A DNA stretch of 28,989 bases from Lyngbya sp. PCC 8106 (lineage in GTDB: Bacteria > Cyanobacteriota > Cyanobacteriia > Cyanobacteriales > Microcoleaceae), in assembly GCF_000169095.1 (NCBI RefSeq), contig NZ_AAVU01000064.1, positions 1 to 28,989 of the forward strand. The letters are read 5' to 3'. Shown here piece after piece: positions 1 to 6,776 of this stretch. Positions within the stretch are counted from its first letter, which is position 1. Each line of letters begins with the position of its first letter. The notes below the pieces were generated by a model. That model was not told the DNA's origin. It searched no databases and saw only the letters and a list, made by a program, of their open reading frames with translations. The position numbers were made by a program, and so were the translations under genes.

Positions 1-152
1 TGGATGGAACCAATATCAAAGGTCAAGTCTTTACAGTGTTTGTAATTACCGTTGCAGCAGCAGAAGCGGCTGTCGGTTTAGCAATTGTATTAACCATTTA
101 TCGAAACCGCAATACGGTTGATATGGAAGAATTTAACCTGTTGAAGTGGTAA
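1..152 (+). CDS. ndhE: NAD(P)H-quinone oxidoreductase subunit 4L (NdhE), C-terminal part
   Basis: The frame is open from base 3 to a TAA at 150-152 and encodes the last 49 residues of a small membrane protein. The stretch FVITVAAAEAAVGLAIVL followed by a C-terminus ending MEEFNLLKW is the signature end of cyanobacterial and plastid NdhE (NuoK homologue), a usually ~100-residue three-helix subunit of the proton-pumping membrane arm of NDH-1. The glutamate in AAAEAAVGL is the conserved membrane glutamate of the family. The 5' half lies outside the window, so start and upstream ndh neighbours (normally ndhA-I-G-E) cannot be seen. It is followed by a non-coding repeat, so it is probably the last gene of its operon. 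Confidence 0.95.
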   Translation, partial: DGTNIKGQVFTVFVITVAAAEAAVGLAIVLTIYRNRNTVDMEEFNLLKW

Positions 153-338
153 TTTAATCCCCTCTAACACCCCGTTTGTAAAGGAGGAAATGAAACAAAC
201 ACTTACCCTTTGCAACGGAATAAATCAAATAGAAAGTCCCCCAATTACCCCCAACTTTCAAAGTCCCCCATAATTGGGGGATTTAGGGGGCGGGGTCACG
301 GGGGCGGGGAATTTAGGCGAATAATATAATATGTTAAA
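153..338. repeat. G/C-tract intergenic repeat with hairpin between ndhE and the ATL gene
   Basis: Bases 232-316 are built of C5 and G5 tracts in alternating orientation. CCCCCA (265-270) and TGGGGG (275-280) form a short hairpin, followed by GGGGGCGGGG-type runs. This C5/G5 mosaic looks like the dispersed palindromic intergenic repeats common in filamentous cyanobacteria. It lies between the convergent stops of ndhE and the downstream minus-strand gene, so it may also serve as a bidirectional transcription barrier (inference). Nothing coding is seen in it. Confidence 0.6.
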
Positions 339-674
339 TTAATTTAAAATTCCCATCTCATAAGACGGTTGCCATTGATATTGACTTAGCTTGATTTTCC
401 CGTCTGAAGTAAAGACTATCCCTTCTTCTTCAAGTCGTGTTTTTTGATAATAATCTGTTCCCTGACGTAAGGTTGAATGAGAAATTTCGCCTTTAGCGTT
501 AATCACCCGATACCAGGGAATATCAGAAGATTGAATATCAACTCGATACAACGCATAACCGACTAAACGGGCTTTTCCGGCTAAATTTGCCAACTCTGCA
601 ACTTGTCCGTAAGTCGCAACTTTTCCTACAGGTATTTGACGAACAATATCATAAATTTTATCATAGGTAGACAT
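339..674 (-). CDS. Alkyltransferase-like (ATL) DNA-binding protein, MGMT C-terminal domain family
   Basis: The product has 111 residues and consists only of the MGMT/Ogt DNA-binding domain. The helix-turn-helix region is recognisable as IPVGKVATYGQVAELANLAG (residues 14-33) and the active-site loop as DIPWYRVINAKGEIS. In true O6-alkylguanine transferases this loop is PCHRV. Here the acceptor Cys is Trp, as in the E. coli YbaZ-type ATL proteins, which bind alkylated bases and hand them to nucleotide excision repair instead of removing the alkyl group. The usual His after Trp is Tyr here, which is less common. The length fits ATLs (~100-110 aa). It lies 44 bp downstream of the membrane carrier gene on the same strand, so co-transcription is possible. 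Role in repair is inferred from family. Confidence 0.88.
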   Translation of the reverse strand: MSTYDKIYDIVRQIPVGKVATYGQVAELANLAGKARLVGYALYRVDIQSSDIPWYRVINAKGEISHSTLRQGTDYYQKTRLEEEGIVFTSDGKIKLSQYQWQPSYEMGILN

Positions 675-718
675 AAATTATTTCTCTAAAGAGGAAAGAG
701 TAGAGTGATAAGTGAGGT

Positions 719-2101
719 TTAACTCCAGCCAATTTGAACAGCAATAAACAGGAAAAACATCGCCCCTAAAAACAAAGAAACCATTAACGGCATAATCCAA
801 CGTAACCAAATTTCATAGGGAATTTTAGCGATAGAAAGAACCCCCATTGTCACGCCACTGGTGGGGATAATCAGATTATTTAAACCATCTCCCATTTGAA
901 AGGCTAATACTGCGGTTTGTCGGGAAATTCCGAGTAAATCACTCAACGGCGCCATAATTGGCATAGTTAACGCAGCTTGTCCTGAACCCGAAGGAACAAA
1001 GAAGTTTAAAATCGCTTGAAACCAAAACATTGCTTGTACCGAAATCACCGCAGGTAAACTTTCAACTATTTGGGTAATTTGAAATAAAATAGTGTCGATA
1101 ATTTTCCCTTCTGTGGCAACAATTAAAATCCCCTTACAAAATCCCACAATTAAACAAGCCATCATCATTTCTTTTGCCCCCTCAACAAAAGCGTTGGTGG
1201 TTTGAGAAAGAGAAAGTCCACCTATTAATGACGAAAAAATTCCTAAACCTAAGAATAATCCGGCTATTTCGGTAATATACCATCCTTGAGTGGTGACACC
1301 CCAAGCGAGAGTAAAAATTGTGAGTAAAAAGAGAATTAAAACAATAATTCTATTAACAGTTAGCGGATATTCTCTAACTTTTGCTTCTGATATTTTTGTT
1401 GTTTCCAGGGAATATAAAAGACTATTTTCCCGATTAACATCTTGACGATAAATATACCACAAAATATAAGCGATCGCCATCACAGAAAATACAGCCCAAA
1501 CTAAAAGTCGGTAACGAATTCCGCTAAATAGTGGAACTTGAGCAATTCCTTGAGCAACTCCAACAGTAAACGGGTTTAAAAATGCTCCAGCAAAGCCGAC
1601 ACCTGCCCCGACAAAAGGAATAGCAACCCCGGTGATTTTATCATAACCCAAAGCTTGCGCTAAGGGAATTGTGATTAATACAAAAACTAACACTTCTTCA
1701 CTCATACCAAAACTCGCCCCACAGAAGGAAAAAGCAAGAATTAATATCGGAATGATTAGCCATTTATACGCCGGATTTCTAATCGTTAAATGAACTAATT
1801 TTTCTAATCCTGCATCGATAGAACCTGTAGCATTTACCAAGCCAAATGCACCCCCAACAAAAAAAATAAAAGCAATCACTTCAGCCGCTGAAACAAATCC
1901 TTTAATGGGAGCAATAAAAAAGCTAAAAATACTTTGAGGGGAAGACTCTACAACTTGATAAGAACCCGGTACAACAAGAATACGATTTCCGACTATTTCT
2001 CGAACGTATTCTCCAGCAGGAATAATCCAAGTTAGAACAATAATCAAAAGAAGAATACCAGAAGAAATGACAAGCGTATCTGGTAGTTTAAATTTTTTCA
2101 T
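719..2101 (-). CDS. YfcC/DcuC-family membrane carrier (C4-dicarboxylate or basic amino acid transporter)
   Basis: This 460-residue integral membrane protein has about 11-12 hydrophobic helices. It opens with KKFKLPDTLVISSGILLLII and the WIIPAGEYVRE motif typical of the YfcC family (ion transporter superfamily, Pfam DcuC). Family landmarks are SFCGASFGMSEEVLVF, GAGVGFAGAFLNPFTVGVAQGIAQ and the C-half FVPSGSGQAALTMPIMAPLSDLLG, the two re-entrant, substrate-binding type segments. Members include C4-dicarboxylate and arginine/ornithine-type carriers, so the substrate cannot be assigned from sequence. The start codon lies only 10 bp downstream of the gpsA stop, which suggests a gpsA-carrier operon. 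Confidence 0.85.
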   Translation of the reverse strand: MKKFKLPDTLVISSGILLLIIVLTWIIPAGEYVREIVGNRILVVPGSYQVVESSPQSIFSFFIAPIKGFVSAAEVIAFIFFVGGAFGLVNATGSIDAGLEKLVHLTIRNPAYKWLIIPILILAFSFCGASFGMSEEVLVFVLITIPLAQALGYDKITGVAIPFVGAGVGFAGAFLNPFTVGVAQGIAQVPLFSGIRYRLLVWAVFSVMAIAYILWYIYRQDVNRENSLLYSLETTKISEAKVREYPLTVNRIIVLILFLLTIFTLAWGVTTQGWYITEIAGLFLGLGIFSSLIGGLSLSQTTNAFVEGAKEMMMACLIVGFCKGILIVATEGKIIDTILFQITQIVESLPAVISVQAMFWFQAILNFFVPSGSGQAALTMPIMAPLSDLLGISRQTAVLAFQMGDGLNNLIIPTSGVTMGVLSIAKIPYEIWLRWIMPLMVSLFLGAMFFLFIAVQIGWS

Positions 2102-2111
2102 GGGATAATTT

Positions 2112-3116
2112 TTACAGTTTAGGTGGAATTGTTTCTGAGGAGAATTCAGGCTTTAAGTCTCGTTCCATTAACGCTTCTACCGCTTCTTGGGGAGAAATTT
2201 GATTGTTTAATAATCGATAAACCTGTCCAGAAATCGGAACATTAATCTGTTCTCGACGAGCAATTTCAATTAAAACATTCGTTGTATTAACCCCTTCTGC
2301 TGTACTCCCTAAATCTGATAAAACCTGTTCTAAAGTTTTACCTTGGGCGAGTCCATAACCCACCCGATAATTGCGACTTAAATCACTACTACACGTTGTT
2401 AACATATCTCCTAAACCAGATAACCCAAAAAAGGTTTCTGTTTTTCCACCGAGATGCGTTCCAATTCTAATAATTTCGGGTAAAGCCCGAGTTAATAATC
2501 CGGCTTTAGCATTCATTCCTAAGTGTAAACCATCGCAAACTCCAGCCGCGATCGCAATCACATTTTTGAGAGTTCCGCCTAACTCCGTTCCCACCGGATC
2601 AGAACTGGTATAGACGCGAAACCGTTTAGAAGAAAACACTTGCTGCACAATTTTTGCTGCATTTATATTTTGACTTGCTACCACAGTTGTCGCGGGTAAT
2701 TCTTGTTCAATCTCTTTAGATAAATTCGGCCCAGAAAGCACAACAATGGGATGATCAGAACACCGACTCGACCAAATTTGTGAAGGAGTAAAAGTTGTGT
2801 CTTTATCCAGACCTTTTGTTGCCGTAACAATCGGAATATTTTCTTTTAATTTGATGCTTTGAATTTGAGTTGAAGTTGGGGAAACTCCAGGCATAGAAAC
2901 CGCAGAAAGCACTAAATCTACATCTGCAACCACTTCCTCTATTGAATTGCCTAAACTTGGCGACCAAATCCGAACTTGATGACCATTATACCGAGCTAAA
3001 CCTGCTAATGCAGAACCCCAAGCACCTGCACCTAAAATCGCTAGTAATTTGGGCTGAGAACTTAAAGATGAATTGAGATTTTCTGAGGTCTTTGTCTGGA
3101 AATTAGATGGCATCAT
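2112..3116 (-). CDS. gpsA: Glycerol-3-phosphate dehydrogenase [NAD(P)+]
   Basis: The 334-residue cytosolic enzyme reduces dihydroxyacetone phosphate to sn-glycerol-3-phosphate, the backbone for membrane lipids. The N-terminal Rossmann motif is GAGAWGSALAGL (about residues 29-40). VVLSGPNLSKEI and the catalytic Lys region TELGGTLKNVIAIAAGVCDG follow, then FFGLSGLGDMLTTCSSDLSRN and EGVNTT, all standard GpsA blocks. A ~25-residue Ser/Asn-rich leader precedes the Rossmann fold, so the true start could be slightly further in, although no better start is obvious. It is divergent from the GH15 gene across a ~180-bp shared promoter region and is the first gene of a likely operon with the carrier and possibly the ATL gene. 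Confidence 0.95.
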   Translation of the reverse strand: MMPSNFQTKTSENLNSSLSSQPKLLAILGAGAWGSALAGLARYNGHQVRIWSPSLGNSIEEVVADVDLVLSAVSMPGVSPTSTQIQSIKLKENIPIVTATKGLDKDTTFTPSQIWSSRCSDHPIVVLSGPNLSKEIEQELPATTVVASQNINAAKIVQQVFSSKRFRVYTSSDPVGTELGGTLKNVIAIAAGVCDGLHLGMNAKAGLLTRALPEIIRIGTHLGGKTETFFGLSGLGDMLTTCSSDLSRNYRVGYGLAQGKTLEQVLSDLGSTAEGVNTTNVLIEIARREQINVPISGQVYRLLNNQISPQEAVEALMERDLKPEFSSETIPPKL

Positions 3117-3297
3117 AAATTCACAAATAGCAAAGCAGGGTTTAATTGTTGAGTTAAATCTAAAATATACCTTACATATACAGAACTCGCCGGAAAAGTA
3201 ATGTTATTAAAGAGAAGAACTAAAATGGGGATCGCACTGATCACCGCTCGCTCCGACCCAGGGCAAGCACAGAATTAAATTTTATTTAAGCCAAACA
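3117..3297. promoter_or_regulatory. Divergent intergenic region between gpsA and the GH15 gene
   Basis: The 181-bp AT-rich gap separates two divergently transcribed genes and must hold both promoters. No convincing operator palindrome or -35/-10 pair could be picked by eye. GATCGCACTGATCACCGC at 3230-3247 is the only locally GC-rich block. Confidence 0.4.
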
Positions 3298-5133
3298 ATG
3301 AGCTATCAACCCATTCAAAATTACGGTATTATCGGCAATATGTATACCACCGCCTTGGTGGGACGTAATGGCTCAATAGACTGGTTTTGTTTTCCAAATC
3401 ACGACTCCCCCAGTGTATTTGCATCAATTTTAGATCAAGATAAAGGCGGATATTTCAAGATTTCCCCAGCTATTCCTGATGTTACTCAAAAACAACTTTA
3501 TTGGCCGGAAAGTAATATTCTCGTTACCCGTTTTTTAACCTCCGATGGTGTGGGTGAAATTGTTGATTTTATGCCCGTTGGTTTAGGAGAAGACGAAATC
3601 GGCTATCATTCCCTAGTCCGAGAAGTGCGAGTCGTTCGCGGTAGCATGACCTTTATTGCTGAATGTGAACCTGCTTTCAACTACTGTCGCGATGAACACG
3701 AAATCGACATCACCCCCAAAGGTGCCTGTTTCTACTCCTCAACCCAGAATTTGGGACTTGCCACCGATATTCCCCTCGAACCGAAAAATAAAGGTGTCTG
3801 TGCCAAATTTGTCTTAGAAGCGGGAGAAATCGCCGTCTTTGTCTTACAAGGAACTGAAGCCGGGGCGGGTTGTGGTTTACCGATTAAGCCTTCCCAAGCC
3901 ACAGAATTATTTAAGCATACGGTCAACTATTGGCGAAACTGGCTGTCTAAATGTACTTATCGGGGACGTTGGCGGGAGATGGTCGAACGTTCAGCATTAC
4001 TCTTAAAACTCCTGACATTTGAACCGACAGGTGCGATTATTGCCGCTCCAACCTGTAGTTTACCAGAAGGCATTGGCGGAGAACGAAACTGGGATTATCG
4101 TTATACTTGGGTACGAGATGGAGCCTTTACGTTATATGGCTTGATGCGAATTGGCTTCACCGAAGAAGCAGAGAAATTCATGGGATGGATAGAAAATCGG
4201 TGTAAAGAACTCAATGCTGATGGTACGCTACAAATTGTTTATGGGATTGATGGTCGTCATATTTTGACTGAAGAAACCCTCGATCATTTAGAAGGATATC
4301 GTCAATCAAGTCCAGTTCGGATCGGGAATGAAGCCTACACACAACGTCAGTTAGATATCTACGGCGAGTTGATGGATTCGGTTTATTTGTACAATAAATA
4401 TGGTACTCCGATTTCCTATGAACTTTGGTCCCAACTGCGAAAACTAATTAACTGGGTTTGCGATAACTGGCAAATGAAAGATCAAGGCATTTGGGAAATG
4501 CGGGGCGATGAACAAGCTTTTGTCTATTCTCGTTTGATGTGTTGGGTTGCCCTAGATCGGGGGATACGACTGGCTGACAAACGTTCTTTTCCGGCTGAAC
4601 GTCTACATTGGTTAGAAACTCGCGACAAAATCTATGAAGAAATTATGGAAAAAGGTTGGGACGAAGAACGACAATCTTTTATGCAATATTACGGCAGTGA
4701 TACCCTCGATGCCGCGAATTTAATGATGCCGTTAGTGTTTTTCCTCTCTCCCACTGACCCACGAATGTTGAAAACGCTAGATGCGATGAATAAACCCCCA
4801 GAACAGGGAGGATTGGTTTCAGATAATCTCGTTTATCGTTACAACGTTGATGAAACTCATGACGGTTTAGAAGGGGAAGAAGGAACATTTAATATTTGTA
4901 CATTCTGGCTTGTTGAAGCCCTGACTCGCGCCGGACATCTCGATCAAAAACGTTTAGAATCTGCTCGTTTGATGTTTGAAGGAATGATCGGTTATGCTAA
5001 CCATGTTGGACTCTTTGCTGAAGAAACTGGCCCGACAGGAGAAGCGCTCGGCAATTTTCCCCAAGCCTTTACACATTTAGCTTTGATTAGTGCGGCTTGG
5101 AACCTCAACAAAGCCCTCGGAGAGCATGAATAA
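3298..5133 (+). CDS. Glycoside hydrolase family 15 protein (glucoamylase/trehalase-like)
   Basis: The product has 611 residues with the two-part GH15 architecture. An N-terminal beta-sandwich domain begins IQNYGIIGNMYTTALVGRNG (the 'GxIGDxxTxALVxRxGSIDW' type opening), followed by a C-terminal (alpha/alpha)6 barrel. Barrel hallmarks are the substrate loop GERNWDYRYTWVRDG, a first catalytic glutamate in GIWEMRG (Glu400) and a second in EEGTFNICTFW (Glu527/528), so the active site looks complete. There is no signal peptide, so it is cytosolic. Bacterial GH15 proteins of this type release glucose from alpha-glucans (glycogen, maltodextrins) or cleave trehalose, and sequence alone does not decide. 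It is transcribed alone, downstream of the divergent gpsA promoter. Confidence 0.92.
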   Translation: MSYQPIQNYGIIGNMYTTALVGRNGSIDWFCFPNHDSPSVFASILDQDKGGYFKISPAIPDVTQKQLYWPESNILVTRFLTSDGVGEIVDFMPVGLGEDEIGYHSLVREVRVVRGSMTFIAECEPAFNYCRDEHEIDITPKGACFYSSTQNLGLATDIPLEPKNKGVCAKFVLEAGEIAVFVLQGTEAGAGCGLPIKPSQATELFKHTVNYWRNWLSKCTYRGRWREMVERSALLLKLLTFEPTGAIIAAPTCSLPEGIGGERNWDYRYTWVRDGAFTLYGLMRIGFTEEAEKFMGWIENRCKELNADGTLQIVYGIDGRHILTEETLDHLEGYRQSSPVRIGNEAYTQRQLDIYGELMDSVYLYNKYGTPISYELWSQLRKLINWVCDNWQMKDQGIWEMRGDEQAFVYSRLMCWVALDRGIRLADKRSFPAERLHWLETRDKIYEEIMEKGWDEERQSFMQYYGSDTLDAANLMMPLVFFLSPTDPRMLKTLDAMNKPPEQGGLVSDNLVYRYNVDETHDGLEGEEGTFNICTFWLVEALTRAGHLDQKRLESARLMFEGMIGYANHVGLFAEETGPTGEALGNFPQAFTHLALISAAWNLNKALGEHE

Positions 5134-5275
5134 TAGGTTGGTTACTACTTTTCTTTTGATTTTTTAAACCCATTGCGATCGCTGTTCCTGTCCTTTGAGA
5201 ATAGCGATCTCTTTTCCTTGAATTTGACTGGATCTGTGACGTTTAAAAGGCAAAACGCTTCACGGTAAACGATAA

Positions 5276-5518
5276 ACTCCTTCAATAAATGTCGATACAG
5301 AGTCAGCACCGGGCGAAAATCAAGGACGAACTTTTGTTGATCCAAGTGGATTTCCTGTGTTTGTTTCTCTCAATCCAAGTTTTGATAATGCGCCTTTTGA
5401 TGCGGGTAATTTGTTTGCATACCTCGAAGAAAGTAAGTCCGTACCTGAACCAACAACAACTGCGGGTTTACTCATCTTTAGTGCATTAGGGGCTGCATTC
5501 AGTCGTCAGAAAAAATAG
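5276..5518 (+). pseudogene. Remnant of a PEP-CTERM sorted protein (C-terminal ~80 codons)
   Basis: A frame with no ATG start runs from just after a TAA (5273-5275) to TAG at 5516-5518. Its end reads SVPEPTTTAGLLIFSALGAA then FSRQKK. This is a textbook PEP-CTERM tail: VPEP motif, a ~17-residue hydrophobic helix and basic last residues, the signal for exosortase processing at the envelope. The preceding ~50 codons (for example NPSFDNAPFDAGNLFAYLEE) look like the end of an extracellular domain. The N-terminus and secretion signal are missing and the frame is closed upstream, so the gene is truncated or frameshifted. A second, intact PEP-CTERM gene lies 0.5 kb downstream. Confidence 0.72.
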
Positions 5519-5666
5519 GTAATGTTCTAGAATATAGGATGAGCAAAATTTATCCTATATTCTAATAAAAATTGATGAGAACTCAATTGTAAAATTCTGT
5601 TAATTTTTTGTCTCTCTTAGAGAAATTGACTCTATCCTAATAGGCAAGTTAATGATCTTTCTCTAT

Positions 5667-5998
5667 GGAGTCAGCACCCCGCTCTAAAGAGACGGGGCAT
5701 CATGCCTCTCTTTTTAGGTAGCTGACCAGCCTAAGTCCCTTGAAGGCTACGTTATCGGCAAGAGTTAAAGTTCCTACCCGGAGATGCGTGGCCAGTCTCC
5801 GGCTCTAGAACCACAGCATTAAACAGTCCTACGAGGGGTAAGACAGTGTGTTGTGGAAAGTACCGACCGATAACATTGGCGAGGCAAACATTACCCTAGA
5901 AATGGGTGTGGGGGCAACCATACCCCCATTAATTTTTTTACAGGCGGTTAAAACCGCTCGTGTCGAGTTTCCTCCCCGGTCTAAAGACACGGGGCTTC
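5667..5998 (+). ncRNA. Large structured RNA element, HEARO/IscB omega-RNA-like, with no adjacent nuclease gene
   Basis: About 330 nt hold a dense set of helices visible by eye. There is a terminal hairpin (5677-5697), GTAGC 5718-5722 with GCTAC 5746-5750, and a long-range helix GTTATCGG 5751-5758 with CCGATAAC 5867-5874. That helix encloses CCGGAGA 5778-5784/TCTCCGG 5796-5802 and CCACA 5811-5815/TGTGG 5852-5856. Then come ACCC 5893-5896/GGGT 5904-5907, TGGGGG 5909-5914/CCCCCA 5923-5928, GCGGTT 5944-5949/AACCGC 5952-5957 and a last hairpin (5974-5994). The first and last hairpins are the same 22-nt unit except for one swapped base pair. The size, complexity and single-strand blocks (CTGACCAGCC, GGCAAACATTACCCTAGAAA) fit my recollection of HEARO RNAs, the omega-RNAs of IscB nucleases. 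No iscB follows: the next gene is a PEP-CTERM gene. Strand and family are inferences. Confidence 0.6.
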
Positions 5999-6026
5999 CA
6001 CTCTACCGGACTATTTCCCGTGATTT

Positions 6027-6776
6027 ATGTTTTCAAAACCTTCTGTTAACTTGCTGTTAACTTCTGTTTTTACTTCAGCCTTTGCTTTGGTGGGAACTGC
6101 GGCGAATGCGTTAACTTTAAACGGTTCTTCGGGAAGTTGGAGTAACCCTATCGACGGCAATTTTATTCAGTACCAAACCATAGGCGAAGACAACCAAATT
6201 CGTTGGGGAAATCCAGTTACTCCAGGAAAACAAAGTGGACTTGGGTTTACAGGTATTGATTCGACAGATATTGAACTCGAAAATGTTTTTCAAATTGGCA
6301 TTCTGAGTCATTTCAATAACGTTATTTATGGAAATACAGCCGCCTCTGCGGTTAATTTAAGCCTTGATTTAGATTTTGCAGAATTGGGGTTAAAAACCTT
6401 TGATTTCAACTTAGAAATCGACGAAACTCCCAATAGTGGAAACTGTCCATACGTCAGTACAAAAGCCTGTTCTGACAAGATTTCCTTTCCAACTGCTTTC
6501 TCACCGGAAAGCTTTGAAATCGATGGAGTTAGCTATACTTTATCCTTAGTTGGCTTTAGTTATGGTGCTGATCAATCTATTCTCAGTGATTTTATTTCCC
6601 AAGAATATGAGACATCAGAAGCCATTTTATATGGGAAAATTACAGCAGTTGAAAACCTAACAGCATTTTCTACACAGCCAGGAAAACAAGTTTCCGAACC
6701 GCAAACACTGGGCGGTATTTTAGCTTTGGGCTTAATCTTAACTAATCGGATTTTAAAACGAGATTGGTTAAAATAG
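6027..6776 (+). CDS. Secreted PEP-CTERM protein, choice-of-anchor K/THxN-like
   Basis: The 249-residue product has an N-terminal signal peptide (hydrophobic core LLLTSVFTSAFALVGTAANA, about residues 9-28). The mature domain begins LTLNGSSGSWSNPIDG, contains IRWGNP...QSGLGFTG and then FQIGILSHFNNVIYG. This Trp-Gly block plus '[ST]HxN' motif resembles the choice-of-anchor K/THxN families of cyanobacterial PEP-CTERM proteins. The C-terminus SEPQTLGGILALGLILTNRI then LKRDWLK is a slightly divergent PEP-CTERM tail (Glu-Pro, helix, basic end), so the protein is probably exosortase-processed and envelope-bound or released. There is one potential disulfide pair (NCPYVSTKACSD). Its last 35 bases overlap the tail of the convergent chorismate-enzyme gene. 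Ligand or function unknown. Confidence 0.8.
   Translation: MFSKPSVNLLLTSVFTSAFALVGTAANALTLNGSSGSWSNPIDGNFIQYQTIGEDNQIRWGNPVTPGKQSGLGFTGIDSTDIELENVFQIGILSHFNNVIYGNTAASAVNLSLDLDFAELGLKTFDFNLEIDETPNSGNCPYVSTKACSDKISFPTAFSPESFEIDGVSYTLSLVGFSYGADQSILSDFISQEYETSEAILYGKITAVENLTAFSTQPGKQVSEPQTLGGILALGLILTNRILKRDWLK

Noticed and set aside
339..674. Active O6-methylguanine-DNA methyltransferase
   Set aside because: The acceptor cysteine is replaced by Trp (PWYRV), so it cannot accept an alkyl group; ATL is the right label.
5289..5489. 66-codon plus-strand frame upstream of the RNA element
   Set aside because: It is an out-of-phase shadow of the PEP-CTERM remnant, whose own frame gives a clear VPEP tail.
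5677..5995. CRISPR array from the repeated CCCCG...CGGGGC hairpins
   Set aside because: Only two copies, ~300 bp apart, with a folded RNA between them and no regular spacers or cas genes. No CRISPR array was seen anywhere in the window.
5848..6060. 70-codon plus-strand frame across the structured RNA
   Set aside because: It is made of the RNA's hairpins (for example the GCGGTT stem and the last terminal hairpin), has no family resemblance and overlaps the better-supported PEP-CTERM start.
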